Assembly: GCA_934572445.1 (NCBI GenBank)
Contig: CAKTLD010000119.1
Span: 1 to 5,049 of the forward strand
Source of the DNA: an uncultured Oscillospiraceae bacterium
GTDB taxonomy: Bacteria > Bacillota > Clostridia > Oscillospirales > Oscillospiraceae
Length of the DNA stretch: 5,049 nt
Reading direction: 5' to 3'
In this document: positions 1-5,017 of the stretch, piece after piece
Layout of the letters: each line of letters opens with the position of its first letter
Numbering within the stretch: position 1 is the first letter of the stretch
The notes under the pieces: generated by a model
Database searches by the model: none
Told to the model about the DNA's origin: nothing
Seen by the model: the letters and a program-made list of their open reading frames with translations, nothing else
Program-made: the position numbers and the translations under genes

Positions 1-55
1 CCAGCAGACACAGCGGCAGAAAGCATTGCAGAAACGTCAGGCTGGAGAAGACCAT
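1..55 (-). CDS. MBOAT-family O-acyltransferase, N-terminal 18 codons (partial)
   Basis: Only the first 18 codons are inside the window. The minus-strand frame from the ATG at 55 reads MVFSSLTFLQCFLPLCLL. A start of the form M-V-F-S-S-L-T-F-L followed by a hydrophobic F-L-P segment is the characteristic N-terminus of membrane-bound O-acyltransferases of the AlgI/DltB type, which move acyl groups across the membrane onto cell-surface polymers. The start lies three bases after the TAA of the upstream DUF4358 lipoprotein gene (TAA ATC ATG), with only a weak GGCGG upstream, so translation is probably coupled to that gene. From memory, DUF4358 lipoproteins, MBOAT enzymes and DHHW/AlgJ-like proteins often sit together in Clostridia, which supports the call. 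The catalytic histidine region is outside the window, so activity and substrate cannot be judged. Confidence 0.75.
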   Translation of the reverse strand, partial: MVFSSLTFLQCFLPLCLL

Positions 56-58
56 GAT

Positions 59-697
59 TTAGCCGCCGATGACAGGCTCGCCGCCCGTGCCCTCAAGGTC
101 GCCCTCCATGTTGAAGCCGCTATTGCCGTCATCCTCGGGGATGACGATGCTGTTGTCAGCGGAACCGAAGATGCCGCTCCACACGTCGTCGACCTTTGCG
201 GCCTCATCGGCGGCGAACTTGGCCTGCTCCTCATCGCTCGCCTCCCAGTCGCTCTGTGCGCCGAGGATCAGGAGAGCGACATAGTTGCCATTCACGAACA
301 GACGAGCCTGCAAAACCTTCTGCAGGTCCATGTTGTACATGCGGGAGTAGCTGAGCACCTGTTCATAGCTCGTCTGCAAAAGCGCGGCGGCATCCTCCGC
401 GTAGCCGTCCTTGACCTTGACGATAACGGCGGTGCTGGGGTTGGGGCTCGAATTGGAATTGCTCATCGCCGCCCAATCCTCGATCTTGTCCATGTTGAAG
501 CCCCAGTAGCCGCTCATGCGGGCCTCGTCCTCGGTCACGTCGCAGTCGAAGCTGTCGCCGAGCTCTTCTTTCAGGGTGTCCATGATCTGCTGCGCAGTCA
601 TGTCTACGTCGGTCTTGTTGTCATCGGTCTTGCCGCCGCAGGCGGCGAGGGAAAGCACCATCGCGAGCGCCAGTACAAAAGACAGAATGTGTTTCAT
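59..697 (-). CDS. DUF4358-type lipoprotein
   Basis: This 212-residue protein starts with a lipoprotein signal: K at position 3, a hydrophobic stretch (about 4-17) and the lipobox L-A-A-C with the lipidated cysteine at residue 20. It should be exported and anchored on the outer face of the membrane. After an acidic linker (about 22-33), residues 33-150 have the layout of DUF4358 proteins: a helix with T-A-Q-Q-I-M (34-39), a tyrosine/tryptophan-rich segment (64-75), a beta strand V-I-V-K-V-K-D-G (91-98) and a long helix followed by F-V-N-G-N-Y-V-A-L-L-I (134-144). The C-terminal third is acidic and glycine-rich, probably disordered. The biochemical role is unknown. The gene precedes an MBOAT gene by three bases, suggesting a helper role in surface-polymer acylation. 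The start at 697 is set by an AAAGGAG ten bases upstream and by the signal peptide. The family is assigned by pattern memory, not by a search. Confidence 0.82.
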   Translation of the reverse strand: MKHILSFVLALAMVLSLAACGGKTDDNKTDVDMTAQQIMDTLKEELGDSFDCDVTEDEARMSGYWGFNMDKIEDWAAMSNSNSSPNPSTAVIVKVKDGYAEDAAALLQTSYEQVLSYSRMYNMDLQKVLQARLFVNGNYVALLILGAQSDWEASDEEQAKFAADEAAKVDDVWSGIFGSADNSIVIPEDDGNSGFNMEGDLEGTGGEPVIGG

Positions 698-819
698 GTT
701 GATTTAACTCCTTTGAAGCTCAAAATTTATTTTATAGACGGCAGAGCGTTGTCTCCGGAAACGCCGCTCTCTTGCCTGTCCATACATCCATACGAGGGAG
801 CGGCGCGAAATGTCGGACG
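698..819 (-). promoter_or_regulatory. Leader of the lipoprotein/MBOAT operon with an inverted repeat
   Basis: The intergenic stretch between the terminator at 820-861 and the lipoprotein start has a -10-like TATAAA (minus strand, 731-736) but no convincing -35 at 16-18 bases. Instead the -35 area lies within a 28-base imperfect palindrome (743-770): AGAGCG and CGCTCT arms pair around a central TCCGGA. A -10 without a -35, next to a palindrome, suggests an activator- or repressor-controlled promoter, or one read by an alternative sigma factor. This is inference; no known operator was recognised. Confidence 0.35.
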
Positions 820-861
820 AAAAATAAAAAAATTTCGGAGAGTTTTTCACTCTCCGAAATT
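820..861 (-). terminator. Rho-independent terminator of the sigma/anti-sigma operon
   Basis: A perfect 12-base-pair stem (AATTTCGGAGAG at 831-842 with CTCTCCGAAATT at 850-861) encloses a 7-base loop. On the minus strand it is followed by TTTTTATTTTT. It begins ten bases after the stop of the anti-sigma gene, so it closes the sigma/anti-sigma transcript and separates it from the lipoprotein operon. The stem is symmetric, but a strong T tract exists only in the minus direction. Confidence 0.93.
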
Positions 862-870
862 CCATGCGAT

Positions 871-1545
871 TCAGTTGCTTTCCATCAGCGTATCGGCGAC
901 GCCGGTGATGGCCGATTCCTCCGCGTCGTCGAAATTCGTCAGGTAATAGCTGACGCCGTCCTTGCTCCAATGTGCGCGCCAGGTGTCGGGCGAGAGACGG
1001 TCGAGCGTCGCATCGTATTCCGCGTTCAGCGACACGCTGCCGACGGCCTCGCCGTCCGCGCGGGAGAAGTTGCCGTCCAGCTGGGCGGCCTCATAGGTGT
1101 ATTCATGACCGCTCAGCGTGAAGTCCACGCGGGCGATCGCGCCGTCGTAAATGCAATAGGATATATTTTCCGCGCCCGCCGGTGCATCGATGACAAAGCC
1201 GAGCGGTTCAAACTCCTCCGCGCTCTGCACATCCTCGAACGGGGAGCCGACCATGACCGGCGGGTCACTGGCTTCGCTGCCGCGGTTCAAAAACGGGGAC
1301 AAAAAACCGAGCGTGACCGTCACCACCAGCGCAAGGCACGCGGCCATCGCGCTGTAGCGCTTCCACATCGGCGTCGGACGGCGGGTGGGAAGCGGGACGA
1401 CGGTTGCAGACGCATCACTTTCCGGTGCGGGCGCAGTCGCTTTCTGTGCCGCCGCTTTTTTCAGAATGTTGGCATACATCCGCTCCTGTGCCCCGCTTTC
1501 CGGTTCGATCTCGTCAAAGGCGGTCCTCACTTCGTTTTCATTCAT
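871..1545 (-). CDS. Probable membrane anti-sigma factor (DUF4367-like C-terminal domain)
   Basis: This 224-residue protein has a cytoplasmic N-terminal part (1-62) with a short acidic helix (E-V-R-T-A-F-D-E-I, 5-13) and a Pro/Ala-rich linker (about 33-60). One transmembrane segment follows (about 65-83, A-M-A-A-C-L-A-L-V-V-T-V-T-L-G-F-L). The extracytoplasmic domain (about 90-224) begins P-L-G-F-V-I-D-A-P-A-G, a pattern resembling the DUF4367 / RseB-like sensor domains of Firmicute anti-sigma proteins. The presumed role is to hold the sigma factor encoded just upstream at the membrane until an envelope signal arrives. The start ATG overlaps the sigma stop codon as ATGA (1542-1545) and has a strong GGGAGGTGAG inside the sigma gene, so the two are co-transcribed and probably translationally coupled. 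There is no HxxxCxxC zinc motif, so it is not a classical ZAS anti-sigma factor. Function is inferred from operon position and topology. Confidence 0.75.
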   Translation of the reverse strand: MNENEVRTAFDEIEPESGAQERMYANILKKAAAQKATAPAPESDASATVVPLPTRRPTPMWKRYSAMAACLALVVTVTLGFLSPFLNRGSEASDPPVMVGSPFEDVQSAEEFEPLGFVIDAPAGAENISYCIYDGAIARVDFTLSGHEYTYEAAQLDGNFSRADGEAVGSVSLNAEYDATLDRLSPDTWRAHWSKDGVSYYLTNFDDAEESAITGVADTLMESN

Positions 1546-2015
1546 GCGTCCTCACCTCCCAATGTAAGCTTTAACTTTGTGCGGGCATCGCGCAGCTGGT
1601 TTCGCACCGTGGATGGCGGACGGCCCAGCATCGCCGCGATCTCATCGGTCTGGTAGCCCTCGTAATAGTGCAGCCAGACGACCTCTTTATATTTGACCGG
1701 CAGCGCCATAACGGCCTCCGCGACCTCACTCTTTTCATCCGGCTCCGCGGCGGCCTGCTCGGACTCTTCGTCGATGGGCTCGGCCTTCTGCCGCCACCAG
1801 TGTTTGAGCCTGTCCTTGCAGAGGTTCATGGCCGTGGTCGTGAGCCATGAGCGCTCGTGCCGCTCGTTTTCAAAGGAGACGCCGCTCGTCATCGCCTTGA
1901 CGAAGGTATCCTCCGTGCAGTCCTCGGCGTCCTGTGCGTTTTTCATGAAAGCATAGCAAACGCGATAGATGGCCTTAAAGTGCCGCAGATAAAACGCCTC
2001 AAAATCTCCCTGCAT
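1542..2015 (-). CDS. RNA polymerase sigma-70 family factor, ECF subfamily
   Basis: At 157 residues this has the normal length and two-domain layout of ECF sigma factors. Region 2 spans about 5-72 and contains the core-binding and -10 recognition signature D-A-E-D-C-T-E-D-T-F (29-38) and the helix R-S-W-L-T-T-T-A-M-N-L-C-K-D (55-68). An acidic linker (about 79-100) leads to region 4 (about 103-150), beginning L-P-V-K-Y-K-E-V-V-W-L-H and containing the helix-turn-helix T-D-E-I-A-A-M-L-G-R-P-P-S-T-V-R-N-Q-L (123-141), which reads the -35 element. The start at 2015 has GGGAGGCG about seven bases upstream. It overlaps the anti-sigma gene by four bases, the usual arrangement for a sigma/anti-sigma module, and a sigma-A type promoter lies just upstream. 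The regulon is unknown; envelope genes next door are candidates. Confidence 0.94.
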   Translation of the reverse strand: MQGDFEAFYLRHFKAIYRVCYAFMKNAQDAEDCTEDTFVKAMTSGVSFENERHERSWLTTTAMNLCKDRLKHWWRQKAEPIDEESEQAAAEPDEKSEVAEAVMALPVKYKEVVWLHYYEGYQTDEIAAMLGRPPSTVRNQLRDARTKLKLTLGGEDA

Positions 2016-2307
2016 GGCTTCGCCTCCCTCTCTCCATAGAATAATACGATGTAAGCGTACAAATTGTCGGGCGGAATGTCAAAACAAGCGAAACAGCCAG
2101 AATCATTGTATCTTCTTTTCCCCGCGCGGCAAGCCTGCGTTCAGCATTTTCCTGCAAAAGCCGCGAGATCACCGCCGCCACAGGGATAAAGGACTCGATG
2201 CCAATGGTGCCGCGAAAGGCTTTCCGCCAGACAGCGCGGCCAGCGCCGCATATTGGTCATCGCAGAAAAAGTACCGCGCCGAAAAAAATCGGCAGCCACT
2301 GCTTGAT
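1999..2307 (-). pseudogene. Decayed small membrane-protein gene (unrecognised family)
   Basis: The 370 bases between the PNPOx-like gene and the sigma gene carry protein-like sequence in pieces. Minus-strand AGGAG (2315-2319) stands seven bases before ATC AAG CAG TGG, as if a start ATG had become ATC at 2307. The frame then reads K-Q-W-L-P-I-F-F-G-A-V-L-F-L and hits a TGA. The neighbouring frame continues naturally as D-D-Q-Y-A-A-L-A-A-L-S-G-G-K-P-F, and the first frame resumes as R-G-T-I-G-I-E-S-F-I-P-V-A-A-V-I-S-R-L-L, then Q-E-N-A-E-R-R-L and a hydrophobic D-T-M-I-L-A-V-S-L-V-L-T-F. Two compensating single-base indels near T runs plus a lost start would explain this. The product would have been roughly 90 residues with two or three hydrophobic segments. 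The family was not recognised, and the promoter for the sigma gene lies in its tail. Alternatives are sequencing errors or chance. Confidence 0.4.
2054..2082 (-). promoter_or_regulatory. Sigma-A type promoter for the ECF sigma operon
   Basis: On the minus strand a perfect -35 TTGACA (2077-2082) is separated by 17 bases from TACGCT (2054-2059), a weak match to TATAAT. This would start transcription near 2047, leaving about 30 bases of leader with the ribosome site. A second possible -10 (TATTAT, about 2041-2046) lies just downstream. The classical -35 suggests the housekeeping sigma factor, rather than the ECF factor itself, drives at least basal expression. Confidence 0.6.
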
Positions 2308-2385
2308 CCGTCTACTCCTGAAGGATTTTCTTTGTCAGCGTGCAGCCGCTGCGATCCGGCGCGGTAAAATCATGACCGCGGAAGC

Positions 2386-2862
2386 TCACCGCTCCTGCAC
2401 TTCCTTCCCGCTCAGGTGCTCGACGGTGATCTCGTACATCTGCACGGCCTTGCCGGAGGCGGCGATCTCCTCGTCCGCCAGGCGCTCGTCGGGAAAGTAC
2501 TTCATCGCAAGTCTCTTGATGAGCGCCAGCGCCTCCGGCCCGCTCTCGAGCAGACGACAGCGGCCGAACACGACCACGCTCTGCATATACGGCGCCCACG
2601 GCTCGTCGCGGATGATCTCATCGCCCAGAACGGTGAAGCACACCTTGTCGCAGGCCCTGAGCGCATCGACCTTGTGTCCCGCGCGTGCGCCGTGGAAATA
2701 GATCTTCTGCGCCTGCTCATCGTAGAGATAGTTGACCGGTATGGCGTAGGGGTAGCCCTCGTCCCCATGCACTGCCAGCACGCCGCGCCGCGCATGATGC
2801 AGAAGCGTCTTCGCCGCTTCCGCGCTGATCTCATTTTTCTTCTTTCGGATAGGTCTGAACAT
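2386..2862 (-). CDS. Pyridoxamine 5'-phosphate oxidase-like (split-barrel flavin-binding) family protein
   Basis: This 158-residue protein matches the full length of the small PNPOx-like / NimA-like proteins of Clostridia, which form dimeric split beta barrels that bind FMN or related flavins. Visible marks are the first barrel strands R-R-G-V-L-A-V-H-G-D-E-G-Y-P-Y-A-I-P-V-N (25-44), the strand and phosphate-binding segment K-I-Y-F-H-G-A-R-A-G-H-K-V-D-A-L (53-68), the strand Q-S-V-V-V-F-G-R (94-101) and the closing I-T-V-E-H-L-S-G-K (145-153). True PdxH enzymes are longer, so vitamin B6 synthesis should not be assumed; many relatives are uncharacterised flavin reductases, and some give nitroimidazole resistance. 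The start at 2862 is preceded by GAGGAGG at seven bases. It lies 77 bases downstream of the LOG-family gene in the same direction and may share its transcript. Confidence 0.88.
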   Translation of the reverse strand: MFRPIRKKKNEISAEAAKTLLHHARRGVLAVHGDEGYPYAIPVNYLYDEQAQKIYFHGARAGHKVDALRACDKVCFTVLGDEIIRDEPWAPYMQSVVVFGRCRLLESGPEALALIKRLAMKYFPDERLADEEIAASGKAVQMYEITVEHLSGKEVQER

Positions 2863-2894
2863 CGTCGTTCCTCCTCATATTTTATTATTTCAAC

Positions 2895-2918
2895 GCAGGA
2901 TGGCCTCAGACACCCTGC
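2895..2918 (-). terminator. Weak hairpin between the LOG-family and PNPOx-like genes
   Basis: GCAGGATG (2895-2902) and CACCCTGC (2911-2918) form an 8-base-pair stem with one G-T pair on the minus strand and an 8-base loop. The following minus-strand sequence (GTTGAAATAATAAAAT) is AT-rich but lacks a true T run, so this may be a partial terminator or an RNA-processing hairpin that lowers read-through into the PNPOx-like gene. Low certainty. Confidence 0.35.
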
Positions 2919-2939
2919 CAAATAAACGAAGCGCCGTCA

Positions 2940-3470
2940 TCATCCCAAGATCCGCCGGATCTCTTCAAGATTCTCCGCGAAATAGATCCCCGTCTGCCGC
3001 TCCTTTGAGGACAGGCCCTTTTCGATCATGTGCCGCAAAAGCGCTTTCAGGCCGCTATAATAGCCGTTCAAGTCATAGAGGATACAGGGGGCGTCCAACT
3101 GTTTCAGGGATACCTTTGACATTACCTCCGTGATCTCCTCCAGCGTCCCCGTCCCGCCCGGAAAGGCAATGAAGGCGTCGCCCAGCTCGATCATCTTGCT
3201 TTTGCGCTCGGTCATATCCCCTGTCACGATCAGTCTGGTCAGCCCGTCGTGCTGAAGCTCATTTTCGACGAAGAACTGCGGCTCAACGCCGGTCACCTCG
3301 CCGCCCGCGTGCAGAACGCTGTCCGCAAGCTTCCCCATCAGGCCGGACCTGGAGCCGCCGTAGACCAGCGCATGACCGCTCTCCCCGATCCATGTGCCAA
3401 GCTCCTGCACAGCCTTCCGCAGACTCGGATCATTTCCCTCATTCGCGCCAAGATAGACGGTGATATTCAT
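2940..3470 (-). CDS. LOG family protein (TIGR00730-type Rossmann fold, nucleoside-5'-monophosphate phosphoribohydrolase)
   Basis: This 176-residue protein has the length and landmarks of the LOG family, whose characterised members cut the base from (cytokinin) nucleoside 5'-monophosphates, releasing ribose 5-phosphate. It opens with a beta strand I-T-V-Y-L-G-A-N (3-10) and has the nucleotide-binding loop V-Y-G-G-S-R-S-G-L-M-G (36-46). It carries the active-site arginine in M-T-E-R-K (86-90) and the signature P-G-G-T-G-T-L-E-E (104-112), matching PGGxGTxxE with the catalytic glutamate present. All key residues are intact, so an active soluble enzyme is expected; the bacterial substrate is probably a common nucleotide such as AMP. 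The start at 3470 has GGAGGG upstream and fits a promoter at 3506-3534, giving a leader of about 30 bases. The reaction is inferred from the family. Confidence 0.93.
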   Translation of the reverse strand: MNITVYLGANEGNDPSLRKAVQELGTWIGESGHALVYGGSRSGLMGKLADSVLHAGGEVTGVEPQFFVENELQHDGLTRLIVTGDMTERKSKMIELGDAFIAFPGGTGTLEEITEVMSKVSLKQLDAPCILYDLNGYYSGLKALLRHMIEKGLSSKERQTGIYFAENLEEIRRILG

Positions 3471-3505
3471 TCGCGTTTCCCTCCCGTTTCAAATCCGTTT
3501 GCACC

Positions 3506-3534
3506 AGCATACCTGAAAGGCCGCCGCAAATCAA
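3506..3534 (-). promoter_or_regulatory. Sigma-A type promoter for the LOG-family gene
   Basis: Minus strand TTGATT (3529-3534), 17-base spacer, TATGCT (3506-3511), placing the start of transcription near 3499. The ribosome site GGAGGG and the ATG at 3470 follow within about 30 bases. Its position inside the 78-codon open frame 3467-3703 argues against that frame being a gene. Confidence 0.7.
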
Positions 3535-3814
3535 GTGGCTTTCCTGCGCGCATGAAATATAAGCGGACACCGAAGGCCCGCCGTTTGACGCTGCCGCAGG
3601 CCAGTGCGGCCATTACGGCCGCAGCAAAGCGCGCCCCGATCAGGCCGATACCGCAAAAGTGGTCACACAGTCCTGCGTTATGGCAAAACATCCCCTGCCG
3701 CAATATGAATAGGCAAACAGCCGCACCGAAAATCAGGTGCGGCCCTCTGCCTGCATAGGAAGGGTTGGTTATAGGAGAAGATCTTTACTGATCTGGTCTG
3801 CCGAAAACAGCTCG
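3535..3814. other. Intergenic stretch without a convincing gene
   Basis: Between the LOG-family promoter and the stop of the chimeric transporter remnant I see no credible coding sequence on either strand. A minus-strand frame (3467-3703) is open but lacks a ribosome site and overlaps the promoter. The plus frames read as arginine- and proline-rich antisense. The stretch holds one strong inverted repeat (3711-3752). A second weak hairpin (AAACAGC/GCTGTTT, 3805-3826) straddles the stop codon of the gene to the right. Confidence 0.5.
3711..3752 (-). terminator. Two-part hairpin, possible terminator downstream of the transporter remnant
   Basis: GCCGCACC (3720-3727) and GGTGCGGC (3736-3743) form a perfect 8-base-pair stem with an 8-base loop. 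After a 4x4 internal loop the pairing continues with AGGCA (3711-3715) and TGCCT (3748-3752). It lies about 60 bases after the minus-strand stop at 3815, where a terminator would be expected. On the minus strand the 8-bp core stem is followed by TGTTTGCCT, a weak T tract, so efficient termination is uncertain and a structured RNA end is equally possible. Confidence 0.5.
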
Positions 3815-4453
3815 CTACTGCTGTTTGGGGCCGTTTTCTTTCTGCGGCATCCGGTGCATCACATTCCACACCTGCACCGCGATCTCCGGCAGGAGACCGT
3901 AGGCGACCATCAGGTCGCCGTTTTTCATTTTCAGCGTGTCCGGCGTGATGGGGATATAGGTGAGGTCATGGTCGCCGCGCTTATGATCCGTGCAGCGCAC
4001 GGCGACCTCCCAAGCAGCCTTTTCGAGCGCTTTTTCTTCCGAAAGACAATGATACTGATCGCGTCGCTGCCGATTTTCCTTTGCCGTGCTTGCGATGCCG
4101 AGGATACCGACGAGCAGCGTGGTCGTCAGGTTCTTCATCACAAACTGGAACCACTGGTAGCAGGCGACCTCAATGTTTTCCGGCAGGAGGTTGAATATCT
4201 TGCAGATGGCTACGGTGATGATCATCCAGGCGTAGGCATGGATACTGACGCTCGGGACAAGCTTCGACCATATCTTGGCCACGATGAAGCCCCAGGCGAA
4301 GAACGAGTTCGAAACGAACAGGCCGATGCCGAGGTTCTTCACGTCGATCTTGTCACGCTTGGCCTGCATCTCGGGGCTGATCTCCAGCTCCTTGGGGTCG
4401 ACCGTACCTGCCTGCATCAGCGCGCCCTGGCCGTTCCAGCTCTGATAATAGGC
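3815..4453 (-). pseudogene. Remnant of a 2-hydroxycarboxylate (citrate/malate) transporter joined to an unrecognised tail
   Basis: A 200-codon frame is open from ATG 4417, and transporter-like sequence extends twelve codons further up (A-Y-Y-Q-S-W-N-G-Q-G-A-L) to an in-frame TGA. Residues 1-110 resemble the middle of 2HCT-family Na+/citrate or malate symporters (CitS/MaeN type). They show a hydrophilic loop, a membrane helix (29-50), a second (60-78), then N-L-L-P-E-N-I-E-V-A-C-Y-Q-W-F-Q-F-V and K-N-L-T-T-T-L-L-V-G-I, near the family's second re-entrant loop. Full transporters are over 400 residues, so the N-terminal half and the C-terminal end are missing. From about residue 112 (near 4084) the sequence becomes soluble and unlike 2HCT, with Y-I-P-I-T-P-D-T-L-K-M-K-N-G-D-L-M-V-A-Y (154-173); I do not recognise it. 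No ribosome site precedes 4417. The product, if made, could not transport. Family call is from memory. Confidence 0.6.
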
Positions 4454-4684
4454 TCAATAATCCGCAATATACTTTCGGCATTTCAGACACAAATAAGCAA
4501 TGTTCCAGTTCTCTTCGCAGGATACACCTATGGCGTCGGTCGATACAGGGATTGCCCCCGCGCTCACGATACTTTTTTTCGTATAAAGCATCGGTGTCTT
4601 GCAGCCATCAGGGACGAAATAGTTTTCTCCGCGGGTGCGCAATTTCCCCTGCTGCATTTCTTCACCACAAAATGGGCATTTCAT
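4454..4684 (-). CDS. Small zinc-ribbon protein (PF20097/DUF6487-like)
   Basis: This 76-residue protein begins M-K-C-P-F-C-G-E-E-M and ends A-Y-L-C-L-K-C-R-K-Y-I-A-D-Y. The knuckles C3-x2-C6 and C66-x2-C69 form a four-cysteine zinc-ribbon; C28 and C56 are extra. The layout (CPxCG-x-EM at the start, CxxC-R/K-K-x-I at the end) matches the small PF20097-type proteins common in Clostridia, whose function is unknown; DNA, RNA or protein binding is typical of the fold. The frame stays open up to 4840, but the start is placed at 4684. GGAGGTGG lies about six bases upstream and a strong promoter (4707-4735) lies inside the longer frame, whose extra 52 residues do not look like protein. The stop at 4454 is followed in the same frame by a transporter remnant, so the gene sits at a rearrangement border. 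It is more AT-rich than its neighbours. Confidence 0.83.
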   Translation of the reverse strand: MKCPFCGEEMQQGKLRTRGENYFVPDGCKTPMLYTKKSIVSAGAIPVSTDAIGVSCEENWNIAYLCLKCRKYIADY

Positions 4685-4706
4685 TAAAACCACCTCCATC
4701 AATTTA

Positions 4707-4735
4707 ATTGTAGCAAATAAAGGCGAAAGAAACAA
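4707..4735 (-). promoter_or_regulatory. Extended -10 promoter for the zinc-ribbon gene
   Basis: Minus strand TTGTTT (4730-4735), 17-base spacer ending in TGC, then TACAAT (4707-4712): a five-of-six -10 with an extended TGn. Transcription would start near 4700, giving about 15 bases before the ATG at 4684, just enough for the GGAGGTGG site. The -35 touches the hairpin at 4733-4760. Confidence 0.75.
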
Positions 4736-4760
4736 GGGCAGGAACGAATTCCTACCCTTG
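4733..4760 (-). terminator. Hairpin upstream of the zinc-ribbon promoter
   Basis: CAAGGG-C-AGGA (4733-4743) pairs with TCCT-A-CCCTTG (4750-4760), ten base pairs with one mismatch around a 6-base loop. On the minus strand TTTCTTTCG follows. This fits a terminator for minus-strand transcription arriving from the right, insulating the zinc-ribbon promoter, but no gene ending there is seen; it could also be an operator, since it abuts the -35. Confidence 0.5.
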
Positions 4761-4787
4761 CTCAATTCATAGAACATTTTCAATAGA

Positions 4788-4841
4788 AATGATAAATCCG
4801 AACACATTACCCACCTGGATAATGTAGTTCGGATTATCATT
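4788..4841. repeat. Long imperfect inverted repeat (22-base arms)
   Basis: Left arm 4788-4809 starts AATGATAAATCCGAAC and ends ACATTA; right arm 4820-4841 starts TAATGT and ends GTTCGGATTATCATT. They pair over about 21 bases, with one unpaired A in each arm, around a 10-base loop (4810-4819). There is no T run on either side, so it is not a standard terminator. Candidates are a small mobile-element relic, a recombination site or a structured RNA. Confidence 0.75.
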
Positions 4842-4949
4842 ACTTGGTCGGAGTGTAATTATAGGATTTCAGAAAACGCAGATATATCAACGGTTTGCTG
4901 GCAGTCGGCAAGAGGTATTTATTCTAAAAATTCAAAATGACGAGAACAA
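4842..4949. other. AT-rich stretch without a recognisable gene
   Basis: No gene with a start and ribosome site is visible on either strand. A plus-strand frame without a start codon is open from 4773 to a TGA at 4938-4940 and ends ten bases before a plus-strand hairpin, so this could be the 3' end of a lost gene. No family was recognised in it. Confidence 0.4.
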
Positions 4950-4980
4950 CGCCGCCCAACAGGACAACGGGCGGCGTTTT
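4950..4980 (+). terminator. GC-rich terminator hairpin
   Basis: AACGCCGCCC (4950-4959) and GGGCGGCGTT form a perfect 10-base-pair stem with an 11-base loop (AACAGGACAAC), followed on the plus strand by TTCATATATAAA. The short T run directly on the stem favours the plus strand. On the minus strand the stem is followed by GTTCTCG, which is poor. Confidence 0.7.
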
Positions 4981-5017
4981 CATATATAAAACCACGAAGG
5001 GAGGTCACTTCCACCCG

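Noticed and set aside
26..946. Plus-strand open frame of 306 codons
   Set aside because: It is antisense to the lipoprotein gene, whose lipobox, ribosome site and operon context are clear. It also crosses the terminator and has no ribosome site or recognisable domain.
772..1656. Plus-strand open frame of 294 codons
   Set aside because: It is antisense to the sigma/anti-sigma pair and arginine-rich, as expected for the complement of GC-rich coding DNA.
2284..2296. Shared 12-mer AAAATCGGCAGC with the transporter-remnant junction near 4060 (opposite strand)
   Set aside because: About one such match is expected by chance in 5 kb on both strands. It does not extend, so it is not evidence for repeat-mediated recombination.
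2312..2599. Minus-strand 95-codon frame ending L-T-K-K-I-L-Q-E
   Set aside because: Most of it is an out-of-frame, arginine-rich shadow of the PNPOx-like gene. The last 25 codons could be a tiny coupled GTG-start peptide but have no further support.
3467..3703. Minus-strand 78-codon frame overlapping the LOG-family start by ATGA
   Set aside because: The overlap looks like coupling, but there is no ribosome site, the composition is not protein-like, and a good promoter for the LOG-family gene lies inside it.
3737..4687. Plus-strand open frame of 316 codons, the longest in the window
   Set aside because: It lies opposite the transporter remnant and the zinc-ribbon gene. Those have membrane helices, CxxC motifs and a promoter, while this frame shows a histidine/arginine/aspartate-rich shadow composition.
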